In this document: piece after piece, positions 1-9,014 of the stretch | Position numbering within the stretch: position 1 is the first letter of the stretch | Layout of the letters: the number at the start of each line of letters is the position of its first letter | DNA from: Bacteriovorax sp. MedPE-SWde | GTDB lineage: Bacteria > Bdellovibrionota > Bacteriovoracia > Bacteriovoracales > Bacteriovoracaceae | Direction: 5' to 3' | Length of the DNA: 64,000 nt | NCBI GenBank assembly: GCA_001874305.1 | Contig: MPCU01000003.1 | Span: 124,001 to 188,000 of the forward strand | Made by a program: the position numbers and the translations under genes | The notes under the pieces: generated by a model | What the model saw: the letters and a program-made list of their open reading frames with translations, nothing else | Told to the model about the DNA's origin: nothing | Database searches by the model: none

Positions 1-1625
1 AACAAGGTGCAATCAATATTCGTGCTTATCACGAAGGTGGGCAAGTTACGATAGAAATTGCTGATGATGGAAATGGAATAGACCCTGAGAAGATTCTTGC
101 AAAAGCAATATCAAAAGAAATTATCTCCGCGGAACGTGGAGCTTCTCTTAGTAAGAAACAAGTTCTAAACCTGGTATTTACACCAGGGTTTTCAACTGCT
201 GAGCAAGTTACAAATATATCCGGCCGTGGGGTTGGAATGGATGTTGTAAAATCTAATATTGAAAAAATTGGTGGATCAGTTGATGTAAGCTCTAAAGTTG
301 GGGAAGGAACAGTTTTCAAACTAAAGATCCCATTAACTTTAGCAATTGTACCTGCATTAGTTGTACAGAGCTGTAATGAAACTTATGCTATTCCTCAAAC
401 CAACCTTGTAGAGCTTGTAAGAATTGAAGAAAATGATGATAAAAAAATAGAGAATATTCAAAATTCAGAGTTCTTTAGATTGAGAGGTGATCTCATTCCT
501 ATCTTTAGATTAGACTCTAGTCTTGCGTTGGAGAATTGTGCCGAAGGTGAAGAAATATCTGAAGATGTAAACATCGCGATACTTAATGCTGAAGGTGCAA
601 TATATGGTTTGGTCGTTGATCAAGTCTTAGATACTGAAGAGATTGTTGTTAAACCACTTAGTCGAGAACTTAAAGAGATCTCAATCTATGGTGGTGCTAC
701 AATCATGGGTGATGGATCTGTTGCATTAATTATTGATGCTCTTGGGTATTACAATCATATGGGAAGAGTTCAAGCAACGAAGAAATCTGAAGTTGATCTT
801 TCTCAGAGACACTCAGAAAAAGAAGTCGCTTATAATGATGAAGTTCTACTTTGTTTACTTGAAGATGGAAGAGAATATGGAATTCCATTGGCAATCGTAC
901 ATAGATTAGAAGAATTTAAGAAAAGTGATATTGAATGGAGTGGTGAAATGCCTCTTGTCAGATATAGAGGCAAAGCAATGCCACTTATTCAATTAGAAAA
1001 AACAATTGGTGTCTCTAAAGATTCAGCACTTAATTCAAAAGAAGAAGATATCGCGGTTATTGTTATTAATGCAAGGGGTGTACAACTTGGTTTCGTAGTA
1101 ACTGAAATACGAGATATCGCCATTAACCATTCAAAAATTTCTACTGAAACATCTGACAGAGATGGTTTTGTTGGAACAGCATTTATAAATGAAAAAACAA
1201 TTACGATATTAGATATTTATAAAATCGTAGACTCGCTTCCATACGGATCAGAATCAAATACTTCTTCACATAAGGGGAAGGTATTAGTTGTGGAAGACTC
1301 TGAACTGTTTCTTAGGATTCAAAGAGAAATGTTTACTGAGTCTGGTTATGATGTGGACACCGCTATCGATGGTGTAGACGCAATGACAAAGATTAATTCA
1401 AAGTATGTTGCAGTTGTAACTGATGTAGATATGCCTAATATGAATGGTGTCCAACTTCTTAAAAAGATAAGAGAGAGTGAAGAGCTTAAAGAACTTCCTG
1501 TTCTTGCTGTCTCTTCTGTTGTTGAGAGAAAATACGATGAATTGATGAATGAAGGATTTGATTTTTGTTTCGACAAACAAAATAATTATAAAGCAATTGA
1601 AGTTATAGATAAGTTAATAGGTTAA
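1..1625 (+). CDS. cheA: Chemotaxis histidine kinase CheA, C-terminal part, with fused receiver (5' truncated by window)
   Basis: CheA autophosphorylates and passes phosphate to CheY and CheB under receptor control. The reading frame is already open at base 3, so the Hpt and dimerisation regions lie before the window. Visible in order: the end of the HATPase domain, with a DDGNGI G1 box (bases 63-80) and a GRGVGMD G2 box; a CheW-like domain ending in MGDGSVALIID; a second CheW-like domain starting near LLCLLEDGREYG; and a C-terminal receiver (from about base 1278) with ED acidic residues and the phosphoacceptor Asp in VVTDVDMP. Two CheW domains plus a receiver is longer than enteric CheA. The second, complete CheA at 9959-12514 also has two CheW-like domains but carries its receiver at the other end. 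cheW starts 5 bases downstream. Confidence 0.93.
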   Translation, partial: QGAINIRAYHEGGQVTIEIADDGNGIDPEKILAKAISKEIISAERGASLSKKQVLNLVFTPGFSTAEQVTNISGRGVGMDVVKSNIEKIGGSVDVSSKVGEGTVFKLKIPLTLAIVPALVVQSCNETYAIPQTNLVELVRIEENDDKKIENIQNSEFFRLRGDLIPIFRLDSSLALENCAEGEEISEDVNIAILNAEGAIYGLVVDQVLDTEEIVVKPLSRELKEISIYGGATIMGDGSVALIIDALGYYNHMGRVQATKKSEVDLSQRHSEKEVAYNDEVLLCLLEDGREYGIPLAIVHRLEEFKKSDIEWSGEMPLVRYRGKAMPLIQLEKTIGVSKDSALNSKEEDIAVIVINARGVQLGFVVTEIRDIAINHSKISTETSDRDGFVGTAFINEKTITILDIYKIVDSLPYGSESNTSSHKGKVLVVEDSELFLRIQREMFTESGYDVDTAIDGVDAMTKINSKYVAVVTDVDMPNMNGVQLLKKIRESEELKELPVLAVSSVVERKYDELMNEGFDFCFDKQNNYKAIEVIDKLIG

Positions 1626-1630
1626 TAATT

Positions 1631-2095
1631 ATGGAAATAGTAGAAAACAACGAAGAAATAAAAGGAAAGCAAATCTCAAAGCAGCTATGTGGCTTTAAGA
1701 TAAAAGGGGATTACTATGCGGTTTCAGTTCTTGACGTTCAAGAAGTGATTAAGCCTCATTCGTTAACACCTGTGCCTCTTTCTCCTGATTATGTAAAAGG
1801 TTTGATAAACCTTAGAGGACAAATAGTTACCTCTATTAGTCTAAGAAGATTATTCAAAATGGATGATGCTACTGAAGCTGATCATATGAATATAATTGTT
1901 AGAAGCGGAGATTCTCTATACGCATTGATGGTAGATGAGATTCTTGATGTTATTGATGTCGAAGAACAAACATACGAGAACATACCCGATACGATAAATG
2001 AAGAGATCAAAAAGTATATAAATGGCGTACATAAATTAGAAAATCACTTACTTATATTATTAGATTTAGAAAAAGTTTTAACTGTAGATATTTAA
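1631..2095 (+). CDS. cheW: Chemotaxis coupling protein CheW
   Basis: This 154-residue single-domain CheW scaffold links CheA to receptors in the cytoplasmic array. The family pattern is clear: CGFKIKGDYYAVSVLDVQEV near the N-terminus, VPLSPDYVKGLINLRGQIV, then ALMVDEILDVIDV and a final LLILLDLEKVL strand. Length is normal for CheW. It starts 5 bases after the cheA stop. No good Shine-Dalgarno sequence is visible, so translation is probably coupled to cheA. It is followed 12 bases later by the receptor gene that it presumably couples. Confidence 0.93.
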   Translation: MEIVENNEEIKGKQISKQLCGFKIKGDYYAVSVLDVQEVIKPHSLTPVPLSPDYVKGLINLRGQIVTSISLRRLFKMDDATEADHMNIIVRSGDSLYALMVDEILDVIDVEEQTYENIPDTINEEIKKYINGVHKLENHLLILLDLEKVLTVDI

Positions 2096-2107
2096 AAGGA
2101 ATTAATT

Positions 2108-4006
2108 ATGGCAGGATTAGAAGTCACAGGAAATGGAAGTGTAAACTTCGAACAAATGGTTGAGAAATCACCTATTAACACTCTCTTTGCAACACCAGAA
2201 GGTATTCTTACATACATGAATATGGCATCTTCTGAGCAATTAAAAGGTTTAGAACAGTATCTTCCAGATAAAGTTGATAATCTTGTTGGAAAGAGTATTG
2301 ACTGGTTCCATAAGAACCCTGAAGTACAAAGGAAGATAATTGGTAGCCCTGCAAACTTACCTTACAGTGGTATCATTGAAGTTGGACCAGAAAAATTAGA
2401 TCTACTTGTTACTCCAATTGTTGCTAATGATGGAACTTATCTAGGGCCAATGGTAACTTGGGAAGTCGTAACAGAAAAGCTGAAAGGCGAAGTTGAGATG
2501 GCCAGAATCAAGCAGATGGTTGATAAGTCACCAATTAATACAATGATGGCAACACCTGAAGGTGAGATGATTTATATGAATGATATCTCTCTTCAAACAT
2601 TAAAAGGATTAGAGCAATATCTACCTGATAAGGCTGCAAATCTTGTTGGAAATAGTATTGACTGGTTTCATAAGAATCCTGAAATTCAAAGAAAGATCAT
2701 TGGTAGTGCAAGTAACTTACCTCATAAAGCAATCATTGAAGTTGGACCAGAAAAGCTAGATCTTCTTGTTTCACCGATTATGTCACTTGATGGTTCTTAT
2801 CTAGGGCCAATGGTAACTTGGGAAGTCGTAACAGAAAAGCTGAAAGGCGAAGTTGAGATGGCGAGAATTAGACAGATGGTTGATAAGTCACCAATTAATA
2901 CAATGATGGCAACACCTGAAGGTGAGATGCTTTATATGAACGAGGCCTCACTATCAACACTAAAAGGATTAGAGCAATACTTACCTGATAGAGCAGATAA
3001 CCTTGTTGGAAATAGTATTGACTGGTTTCATAAAAATCCTGAAACTCAGAGAAAGATTATTGGTAATGCAAATAATCTTCCACATAAAGCAATCATATCT
3101 GTTGGACCAGAAAAGCTAGACCTATTAGTATCTCCAATTTTTGATACTGGTGGATCTTACCTAGGGCCAATGGTTACATGGGAAGTTATTTCAGATAAGT
3201 ATGCACTTGTTGAAGATCTATCAAAAAGTGCTGAAGGACTATCTGATTCTGCAGAGAATCTATTAGGTCTTTCAAACTCTCTATCTGCTGGAGCAGAGGA
3301 AACATCAGCTCAAGCAAATACTGCGAGTACGGCTTCAGAAGAGATCAATGCAGGTGTACAGACCGTTGCTTCAAATATGGAAGAGATGGTTGCTGCTATT
3401 AAAGAAATTACAAAGACAACAAATGAAGCATCTTCGATGTCTAATGAAGCTATGAAGATGGCAAAATCAACTAACCAAATTATTGGACAGCTTGGTGATT
3501 CAAGTATGGACATTGGAAACGTTATTAAAGTTATTTCTTCTATTGCACAACAGACAAATCTCCTTGCTCTAAACGCAACAATCGAGGCAGCAAGAGCTGG
3601 AGAAGCCGGAAAAGGGTTCGCAGTTGTTGCCAACGAAGTTAAAGAACTTGCAAAACAAACAGCTAAAGCAACAAATGATATTACTAAGAAGATTGAAACA
3701 ATTCAGAGTGATTCAAAGAATGCGGTTAATGCAATTGGTGAAATATCTGATGCGATTGAAAAAGTTAATGGTTACGCCGGAAATATTGCAGCATCTGTTG
3801 AAGAACAGGCAGCAACAACAAATGAGGTAACAAGAATTGTTACTGAAGCTGCAGAAGGTGTTAAACAAATTAACGAAAACATCGGTCAGGTATCTGAAGC
3901 GGCCTCATCAACAGGTAAGGATGCAGCAAATACTCAAGATGCAGCGAAAATGCTAAAAGAGATGGCGGCGACTCTAGGACAACACGTAGAGAAGATCCAG
4001 ATCTAA
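2108..4006 (+). CDS. Soluble methyl-accepting chemotaxis protein with three tandem sensory repeats
   Basis: This is a 632-residue receptor with no hydrophobic membrane segment, so it should signal from the cytoplasm. Residues 17-376 are three 120-residue PAS-like units, each containing MV(E/D)[25 protein letters not shown] and GPEKLDLLV. The C-terminal third is a standard MCP signalling domain, with a hairpin tip around [19 protein letters not shown] and [18 protein letters not shown]. The start has an AGGA ribosome site 8 bases upstream. Units 2 and 3 are almost identical at DNA level over long stretches. Being next to cheW and cheB, it is probably the main client of this array. The ligand cannot be read from the sequence; a heme or small-molecule PAS function is only a guess. 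Confidence 0.92.
   Translation: MAGLEVTGNGSVNFEQMVEKSPINTLFATPEGILTYMNMASSEQLKGLEQYLPDKVDNLVGKSIDWFHKNPEVQRKIIGSPANLPYSGIIEVGPEKLDLLVTPIVANDGTYLGPMVTWEVVTEKLKGEVEMARIKQMVDKSPINTMMATPEGEMIYMNDISLQTLKGLEQYLPDKAANLVGNSIDWFHKNPEIQRKIIGSASNLPHKAIIEVGPEKLDLLVSPIMSLDGSYLGPMVTWEVVTEKLKGEVEMARIRQMVDKSPINTMMATPEGEMLYMNEASLSTLKGLEQYLPDRADNLVGNSIDWFHKNPETQRKIIGNANNLPHKAIISVGPEKLDLLVSPIFDTGGSYLGPMVTWEVISDKYALVEDLSKSAEGLSDSAENLLGLSNSLSAGAEETSAQANTASTASEEINAGVQTVASNMEEMVAAIKEITKTTNEASSMSNEAMKMAKSTNQIIGQLGDSSMDIGNVIKVISSIAQQTNLLALNATIEAARAGEAGKGFAVVANEVKELAKQTAKATNDITKKIETIQSDSKNAVNAIGEISDAIEKVNGYAGNIAASVEEQAATTNEVTRIVTEAAEGVKQINENIGQVSEAASSTGKDAANTQDAAKMLKEMAATLGQHVEKIQI
2156..3200 (+). repeat. Three in-frame 360-bp tandem repeats inside the receptor gene
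   Basis: Units begin at about 2156, 2516 and 2876, each 360 bp (120 codons). The junctions encoding [20 protein letters not shown] are nearly identical at about 2447-2510 and 2807-2870. This indicates recent duplication or gene conversion of the sensory domain. Confidence 0.9.
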
Positions 4007-4017
4007 TAAGGAATTAA

Positions 4018-5070
4018 ATGAAAATAATGGTAGTAGATGACTCTATAGTTTATCGAACAGCAATTAGCCAGGCCCTCTCTGAGGTTCCTGGCTACAATGT
4101 TTTTAAAACATGTAGCAATGGGAAGATCGCCGTTGATTTTTTAAAACAAAATCCTGATACCGATCTTATCACTCTTGATATGGAAATGCCGGTAATGGAT
4201 GGTATGGAAACTATTAAGGAGATTAGGAAATTTAATAACAAAGTTGTTATAATTGTTTTCTCTTCCTTTACAACTCGTGGTGCAGAAAGAACAATTGATG
4301 CTCTAGCGTTAGGTGCAGATGACTTTGTAACTAAGATTGAAGGAGAAGGAACTATTGAAAGCTCAATCGGAATGATAAGAGATGAATTAGTTCCAAAAAT
4401 CGAAGCTCTCAGGTTTAAACGATCGCCAAAAAGTCATGAGGAGAAAGCTCCTAAGGTTGAATCTATAAAGGACGTTCAGGGTCTTGTAGATGAAATGTCA
4501 GTGAAGCCAAAACTTGTTTGCATTGGCTGTTCAACAGGGGGTCCGGAAGCCTTAACTACTATTTTTAAAAACATTACGGAAAAACCAACATTTCCGATGC
4601 TGATCGTTCAGCATATGCCTCCTATGTTTACAAGAAAACTAGCAGAGATGCTTGATAAGGTATCTCCTGTAACTGTTAAAGAAGCGCAGGGTGGAGAAAA
4701 ACTTGAAAATGGCGTTTGTTACATTGCTCCAGGTGATTATCACATGACTCTTGAACGTGACTTATCCCTGGCCTTGAATCAAGATGAAAAGGTCTGCTTT
4801 GTTCGTCCATCAGTAGATGTTTTATTTGACTCAATCGCAAAAAACTTTCGATCACAAATACTATCTGTTGTTCTAACTGGAATGGGAGAAGATGGAGCTA
4901 ACGGCTGCGTTAACCTTGCAGAAAGAAAGGCATATCAATTTATTCAAGACGAAGAGTCTTCAATTGTATGGGGGATGCCTGGAGCTGTAAATAAGAGGGA
5001 AGTGGGAGCAAAGATTTTAACTTTAGTTGAATTTGGCCCATTAATAACATCTCTGGCTAAGAGAATTTAG
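4018..5070 (+). CDS. cheB: Chemotaxis response regulator protein-glutamate methylesterase CheB
   Basis: CheB removes methyl groups from receptor glutamates when phosphorylated by CheA. The 350-residue protein has an N-terminal receiver with acidic D7/D8 and phosphoacceptor D54 (LDMEMPVMDG). A linker follows, then the CheB esterase domain with the catalytic triad visible as S172 (IGCSTGGPEAL), H199 (VQHMPP) and D292 (TGMGEDGANG). Length is normal. AGGA lies 7 bases before the ATG. It sits between the receptor gene and a repeat/Hpt protein; CheR, its opponent, is encoded three genes downstream. Confidence 0.95.
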   Translation: MKIMVVDDSIVYRTAISQALSEVPGYNVFKTCSNGKIAVDFLKQNPDTDLITLDMEMPVMDGMETIKEIRKFNNKVVIIVFSSFTTRGAERTIDALALGADDFVTKIEGEGTIESSIGMIRDELVPKIEALRFKRSPKSHEEKAPKVESIKDVQGLVDEMSVKPKLVCIGCSTGGPEALTTIFKNITEKPTFPMLIVQHMPPMFTRKLAEMLDKVSPVTVKEAQGGEKLENGVCYIAPGDYHMTLERDLSLALNQDEKVCFVRPSVDVLFDSIAKNFRSQILSVVLTGMGEDGANGCVNLAERKAYQFIQDEESSIVWGMPGAVNKREVGAKILTLVEFGPLITSLAKRI

Positions 5071-5077
5071 GAATAAA

Positions 5078-6322
5078 ATGAATTTTGGTAAATACCTTAT
5101 TGATAATAATGTCATAGAGAAAGAAGTCTTTATACAAGCTGCTGTTAAGCAGTCTCAATTTCAACCATCAGTTTTGGTAAGTCTTGTTGAACTCGGCATT
5201 TGTGATTCTGATAAAGTACTTGAAGTTATATTTTTAAGTTTAGATTCTGGTAATGATATTTTGTCATGTATGAAAGAGCTTGCTATCTCTGAAGCTGATT
5301 TAGCAAAAGTAGTACAGTTTCAAAAAGATAAGAGTCTTAATCTAATTGATAGTCTGGTAAATGATGGATTAGCTGATAAAGATAAAGTAATTGAACTGTA
5401 TAAAAGCTTTCAAGAAGAAGGTAATAAAGAGAATGTATCTGAGCTTACACAGCCTGAGAGTACAAATGACAGCAGTTCGAAAACAGAAATAAGTGCAGCA
5501 GCTCTTGAATCTTTAAAAGAGCTTCAAGGTGGTGACATTGATATGTCTCAATTTGATGTTGTTGAGGAAACTCCGATCGTTGAAGAAGTCTCTGCTGTTG
5601 AGAAACCTACACAGAAAACAAAAATAAGTGCAGCTGCCCTTGAATCTTTGAAGGAGTTACAAGGTGGCGAAATAGATATGTCCGAATTTGAAATTGAGGA
5701 CGAGCAAGAAGTTGAAGTCAAAGTAGAAACTAAAACTGATGAGAGTGAAGAATCTGAAGTTGCAGGTGCTGAACCTGAAATAAGTGCGGCAGCACTAGAG
5801 TCATTAAGAGAGATGGGCGGCGTTCCTGACTCGGATTTAGAGGCCTTAAGTAAGGTCACACAGGGGCCGACTAGCGATGAGAAAGAATTAGACCCTTCCT
5901 CTGCGGATTACATCTCAATTTACAATGAGCAAAAAAATAAGAAAATGAAGAAAATATTACAGATGATAAAATCTGCTGCTGAAAGTGATAGTGATATTGC
6001 TAACTACTTTAATTCTTTATTTAGAGAGCTACATGTAGTTAAAGGGGCAGCTGTTCTTGTCGAAGCGAAGTATTCAAAGAAGTTAATTGAGATATGGGAG
6101 CTGATTATAGACAAGATTTTTACAATGAGTAATCCAGAGTTAAAGGCCTGGTTCTATTCTTATGAGCAATGCCTACATGATACAATTGGGTTACTTTGGG
6201 AAATTAGAGAGTCGGTTGCAAAAAGTACCTCTGAAGAAGAGTATATGCAAGTTGAAGAGTCTAGAAATAAGTATCTAACAACAATAGGTACATTAAAGAA
6301 AATAATTGCAGAAATATCTTAA
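5078..6322 (+). CDS. Acidic repeat protein with C-terminal Hpt-like domain, chemotaxis-associated
   Basis: I do not recognise this 414-residue protein as a named family. Residues 1-115 are helical and resemble the start of MshEN-type modules (weak). Residues 138-160, 183-205 and from 235 carry three copies of ISAAALESL(K/R)E, the first two followed by LQGG(D/E)IDMS. They are separated by very acidic spacers rich in E, D, T and S. The C-terminal 130 residues look like a histidine phosphotransfer helix bundle, with H319 in RELHVVKGAA matching the Hpt HxxKG signature. It starts 7 bases after cheB and ends 10 bases before cheY, so it belongs to the che operon. It could pass phosphate, or use the repeats as short docking motifs for a Che protein; both are inference. 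Confidence 0.75.
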   Translation: MNFGKYLIDNNVIEKEVFIQAAVKQSQFQPSVLVSLVELGICDSDKVLEVIFLSLDSGNDILSCMKELAISEADLAKVVQFQKDKSLNLIDSLVNDGLADKDKVIELYKSFQEEGNKENVSELTQPESTNDSSSKTEISAAALESLKELQGGDIDMSQFDVVEETPIVEEVSAVEKPTQKTKISAAALESLKELQGGEIDMSEFEIEDEQEVEVKVETKTDESEESEVAGAEPEISAAALESLREMGGVPDSDLEALSKVTQGPTSDEKELDPSSADYISIYNEQKNKKMKKILQMIKSAAESDSDIANYFNSLFRELHVVKGAAVLVEAKYSKKLIEIWELIIDKIFTMSNPELKAWFYSYEQCLHDTIGLLWEIRESVAKSTSEEEYMQVEESRNKYLTTIGTLKKIIAEIS

Positions 6323-6332
6323 TGGAGAATAT

Positions 6333-6695
6333 ATGAAAGTAATGGTTGTTGATGACTCAAAAGCTATATTTATGATGGTGTCACAAATGCTTGATGAGCA
6401 AGGTCATGAGGCGATTTGGGCCGAAGATGGTGTTGTAGCATGTACAAAGCTAGGAGAAAGTGATGTTGACTTAATATTACTCGATTGGAATATGCCTAAT
6501 ATGTCTGGTCCAGAGTTCTTAGAGAAGAATAAGGCCGAGGGAGTTTCAAAGGCTCCAATTGTAATGATGACAACAGAGAATAAGCCCGAATATATTAAAA
6601 AGGCTCTACAGTTAGGTGCTGTCGAATATATAATGAAGCCATTTACAAGTGATATACTTGAAGACAAGCTAGAGTTGGTCTTCGATCTTGACTAG
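6333..6695 (+). CDS. cheY: CheY-like single-domain response regulator
   Basis: This 120-residue stand-alone receiver shows acidic D7/D8 (VVDDSK), the phosphoacceptor Asp in LLLDWNMPNMSG, a Thr in MMTTE and Lys in MKPF. The chosen ATG has GGAG 5 bases upstream. An earlier in-frame ATG at 6306 would overlap the previous gene and adds a tail not typical of CheY. Its end overlaps the cheR start by 8 bases. It probably carries the CheA signal to the motility machinery. Confidence 0.93.
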   Translation: MKVMVVDDSKAIFMMVSQMLDEQGHEAIWAEDGVVACTKLGESDVDLILLDWNMPNMSGPEFLEKNKAEGVSKAPIVMMTTENKPEYIKKALQLGAVEYIMKPFTSDILEDKLELVFDLD

Positions 6696-7479
6696 TAAAA
6701 GCGAAGACCAGAAAACTCTTTTTCTGATTGAAAAACTAACCGGTATTGATTTCTCAGAGTCGGAAAAATTTCAGATTGAGAAGCGAATAAAAGAGTTTGA
6801 AATGCTATTGAGAGCGAGTGATTTAACTCTCTCTCAATATCTAGATACCTACGAAATTCATAAAGAACTTACAGAAGCGCTAATTAATTTAGCGACAAAT
6901 AATGAAACTGCATTTTTTAGAGATAAAAAACCATTTGAGCTCATTGGGCACCTCTTAGAAAATAAGCTTAGTGGCTGTAAGAATATTAGATTCCTTTCAT
7001 TGCCTGCTAGTACTGGTCAAGAAGCCTATAGCTTACTCTTTACACTATTGAACAGTAAAGTTGATTCGAAATACTTTCAGATAGATGCTAAAGATATCGA
7101 TACTAACGCACTTGAAAAAGCAAAACGAGGTAACTATAACCGTTTTGAAATGATGAGAGGAATAAGTGATAAAGATAAAGAAAGGTATTTCTCCACTGAG
7201 GGAAGCGGTAGTGTCGTAAAAGAAGATCTTCGTAAATTGATAAACTTTTCTCAATATAATCTCTTAGAAGATAAGCTTATTAAAGATCAGTATGATGTTA
7301 TTTTTTTAAGAAATGTTCTTTTTTATTTCAAAGAGGACCTTAGAAAAGAAATATTGAGTCAGGTCGCAGGCTCCCTTAAAAGAGGAGGAGTTATTATTCT
7401 AGGAAATGGTGAGAAAGTTATGACACCCAACCTGAAGGAAGAGTATTATAATGGACTCATCTATTACTCTAGGCCTTAA
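6688..7479 (+). CDS. cheR: Chemotaxis protein methyltransferase CheR
   Basis: CheR methylates receptor glutamates using S-adenosylmethionine. The 263-residue protein has the small helical N-terminal domain, NNETAFFRD (residues 71-79), a SAM-binding loop LPASTGQEAYSL (about 105-116) and the FLRNVLFYF segment. It starts at a TTG (6688) that overlaps the end of cheY by 8 bases; no ATG or GTG is available before the conserved N-terminal helices, and the overlap suggests translational coupling. Its 3' end overlaps the convergent kinase gene by 11 bases. Confidence 0.94.
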   Translation: MTSKSEDQKTLFLIEKLTGIDFSESEKFQIEKRIKEFEMLLRASDLTLSQYLDTYEIHKELTEALINLATNNETAFFRDKKPFELIGHLLENKLSGCKNIRFLSLPASTGQEAYSLLFTLLNSKVDSKYFQIDAKDIDTNALEKAKRGNYNRFEMMRGISDKDKERYFSTEGSGSVVKEDLRKLINFSQYNLLEDKLIKDQYDVIFLRNVLFYFKEDLRKEILSQVAGSLKRGGVIILGNGEKVMTPNLKEEYYNGLIYYSRP

Positions 7480-8926
7480 TAATTCTCACTTCAAATGAAC
7501 TATCCTCTTCTTCAAGTTTGAAAACATATTCGCTGTCATTCATAACTGCCTTCTCTACAAGAGATTTTATATCAAGATTTCGAGCGAGTAGCTTATTTTT
7601 AATTTCGCTTGATATAAGTGAATCAATTTCATAAATGGTCTCGTATGGAAGCTTTAGGTTAACTTTTTCAGAATCCTTTCTTTTAACAACGATATTTAAA
7701 AACTTATCAGTGTCTTGATTGTCGAGATCTGGAGTTGCTTGAAATTGTATCATTTCCTTTTCGTAGTAATTGAGTATCTTATCTGAAACCTTAGTTGTAC
7801 TTATTGGGCAATTGAGTTGTCCTGAAATTTTCAAAAATCCTGCAAGAGATCTTGTGATTGCAAAATAGTGCATAGGTGCGGCGGCACGTATATTCCACTT
7901 CGAATCATGCGCTATAGAATCGATCTTCTTAGAAGGGTTCCAATCTGCAAAATTGTAGTCAGCCATCTTGTTCAATAATGGTGCTAATAAAATATCTGTG
8001 ATGGATGAAAGAAGACTCTTTATTGGTATAAGTAGTTCTGTATTGAAGCCAATTTGTTTATATAAACCTAAGAGCGAGATAGGTAGATTATCCTTTCTTG
8101 TTTGAATTAGCTTAACTAGAGCTAATCTGCTGCTATAGGGAATAAAGGTAAACTTTCCAAAATCTATAACATAAACCGATGAGCCAGTGATTAAAAAATT
8201 AGAAATATTTGAATCTTCTTGGAGTAAACCATGAATCAATGGAAATGAATAAAAGAAATCCATTAGTTCTTCTTGTAGCTTCTTTCTCATATCAAGAGAA
8301 AGACTTTTAAGGTCATCAAAATTTAAGTCGGATTCAACCCACTCTAGAATAAGGATATCTTTATTAGAATATTCGTTATATATCTTCGGTATTTTCAAAA
8401 CTTCATAGTCTTTAAAATACCCACTTATTTTCTCGTATGTGGCCATCTCATTTGTAAAATCACATTCACTCTCTAGGGATTGAATAAATTTACTTGTAAA
8501 CCCTTCAAGGTTCATAAATTTGTTGGTGTCAACAAAGTGAGATGCGGTATCTATTAATCTCGATGAATTTATGAGATCACTTTGTATCTGCTCTCTTATG
8601 TTACTTCTCAGAGTCTTTATAGCTATTCTCTTTCCATCTCTAAGATAGGCAGAGTGTACATTTCCTATAGAACCCTGATAGTAATTGTCGGATATAGATA
8701 TAATATTTTTATACAGACTAGGGCTGCTTAAATATATTAATTCTAATACCTTCTCTGTCTTCTTCTTATCTTCTATAAGTGTTCTATTCTCTGTAGCATC
8801 AAATAGCTGAGAAAGCTTCTGTAGCGTCGCTCCCTTGCCTTGAGTGATACTATTCGCAATTTTTTGTTTAACCGTTTTTGTTGGTTTATTTTGATTAATT
8901 AAGATTCTTTCAATAGTCATGTGCAA
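7469..8926 (-). CDS. ABC1/UbiB-family atypical protein kinase
   Basis: This 485-residue soluble protein has the landmarks of ABC1/ADCK/UbiB kinases: KGATLQKLSQ (31-40) in place of the KxGQ motif, a nucleotide loop GSIGNVHSA (85-93), lysine K104 in IAIKTL, ESECDFTNE, and VIDFGKF as the metal-binding DFG. The usual HGDxHPGN is changed to QEDSNISN. About 130 extra C-terminal residues are not recognised. A TTG at 8926 has GGTGG 7 bases upstream; an ATG two codons later (8920) is the alternative. No ubiquinone genes are nearby. It lies reversed between two chemotaxis segments, so a role other than quinone synthesis is possible, but its substrate is unknown. Confidence 0.75.
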   Translation of the reverse strand: MHMTIERILINQNKPTKTVKQKIANSITQGKGATLQKLSQLFDATENRTLIEDKKKTEKVLELIYLSSPSLYKNIISISDNYYQGSIGNVHSAYLRDGKRIAIKTLRSNIREQIQSDLINSSRLIDTASHFVDTNKFMNLEGFTSKFIQSLESECDFTNEMATYEKISGYFKDYEVLKIPKIYNEYSNKDILILEWVESDLNFDDLKSLSLDMRKKLQEELMDFFYSFPLIHGLLQEDSNISNFLITGSSVYVIDFGKFTFIPYSSRLALVKLIQTRKDNLPISLLGLYKQIGFNTELLIPIKSLLSSITDILLAPLLNKMADYNFADWNPSKKIDSIAHDSKWNIRAAAPMHYFAITRSLAGFLKISGQLNCPISTTKVSDKILNYYEKEMIQFQATPDLDNQDTDKFLNIVVKRKDSEKVNLKLPYETIYEIDSLISSEIKNKLLARNLDIKSLVEKAVMNDSEYVFKLEEEDSSFEVRIIKA

Positions 8927-8980
8927 AATATTACCACCAATAAAATCTAATTAATAATGTTTTAGTGAGACTAATTTTTG

Positions 8981-8988
8981 GACGATAA
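8981..8988 (+). promoter_or_regulatory. Possible sigma-28 (FliA)-like -10 element
   Basis: GACGATAA matches the FliA -10 consensus GCCGATAA at 7 of 8 positions and lies 26 bases before the GTG of the Hpt-receiver gene. The -35 side (TAAA) is poor, so this is only suggestive. It would fit flagellar-class control of the second chemotaxis segment. Confidence 0.3.
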
Positions 8989-9014
8989 GATATTGAGTTC
9001 TTAAAGGAGATATT

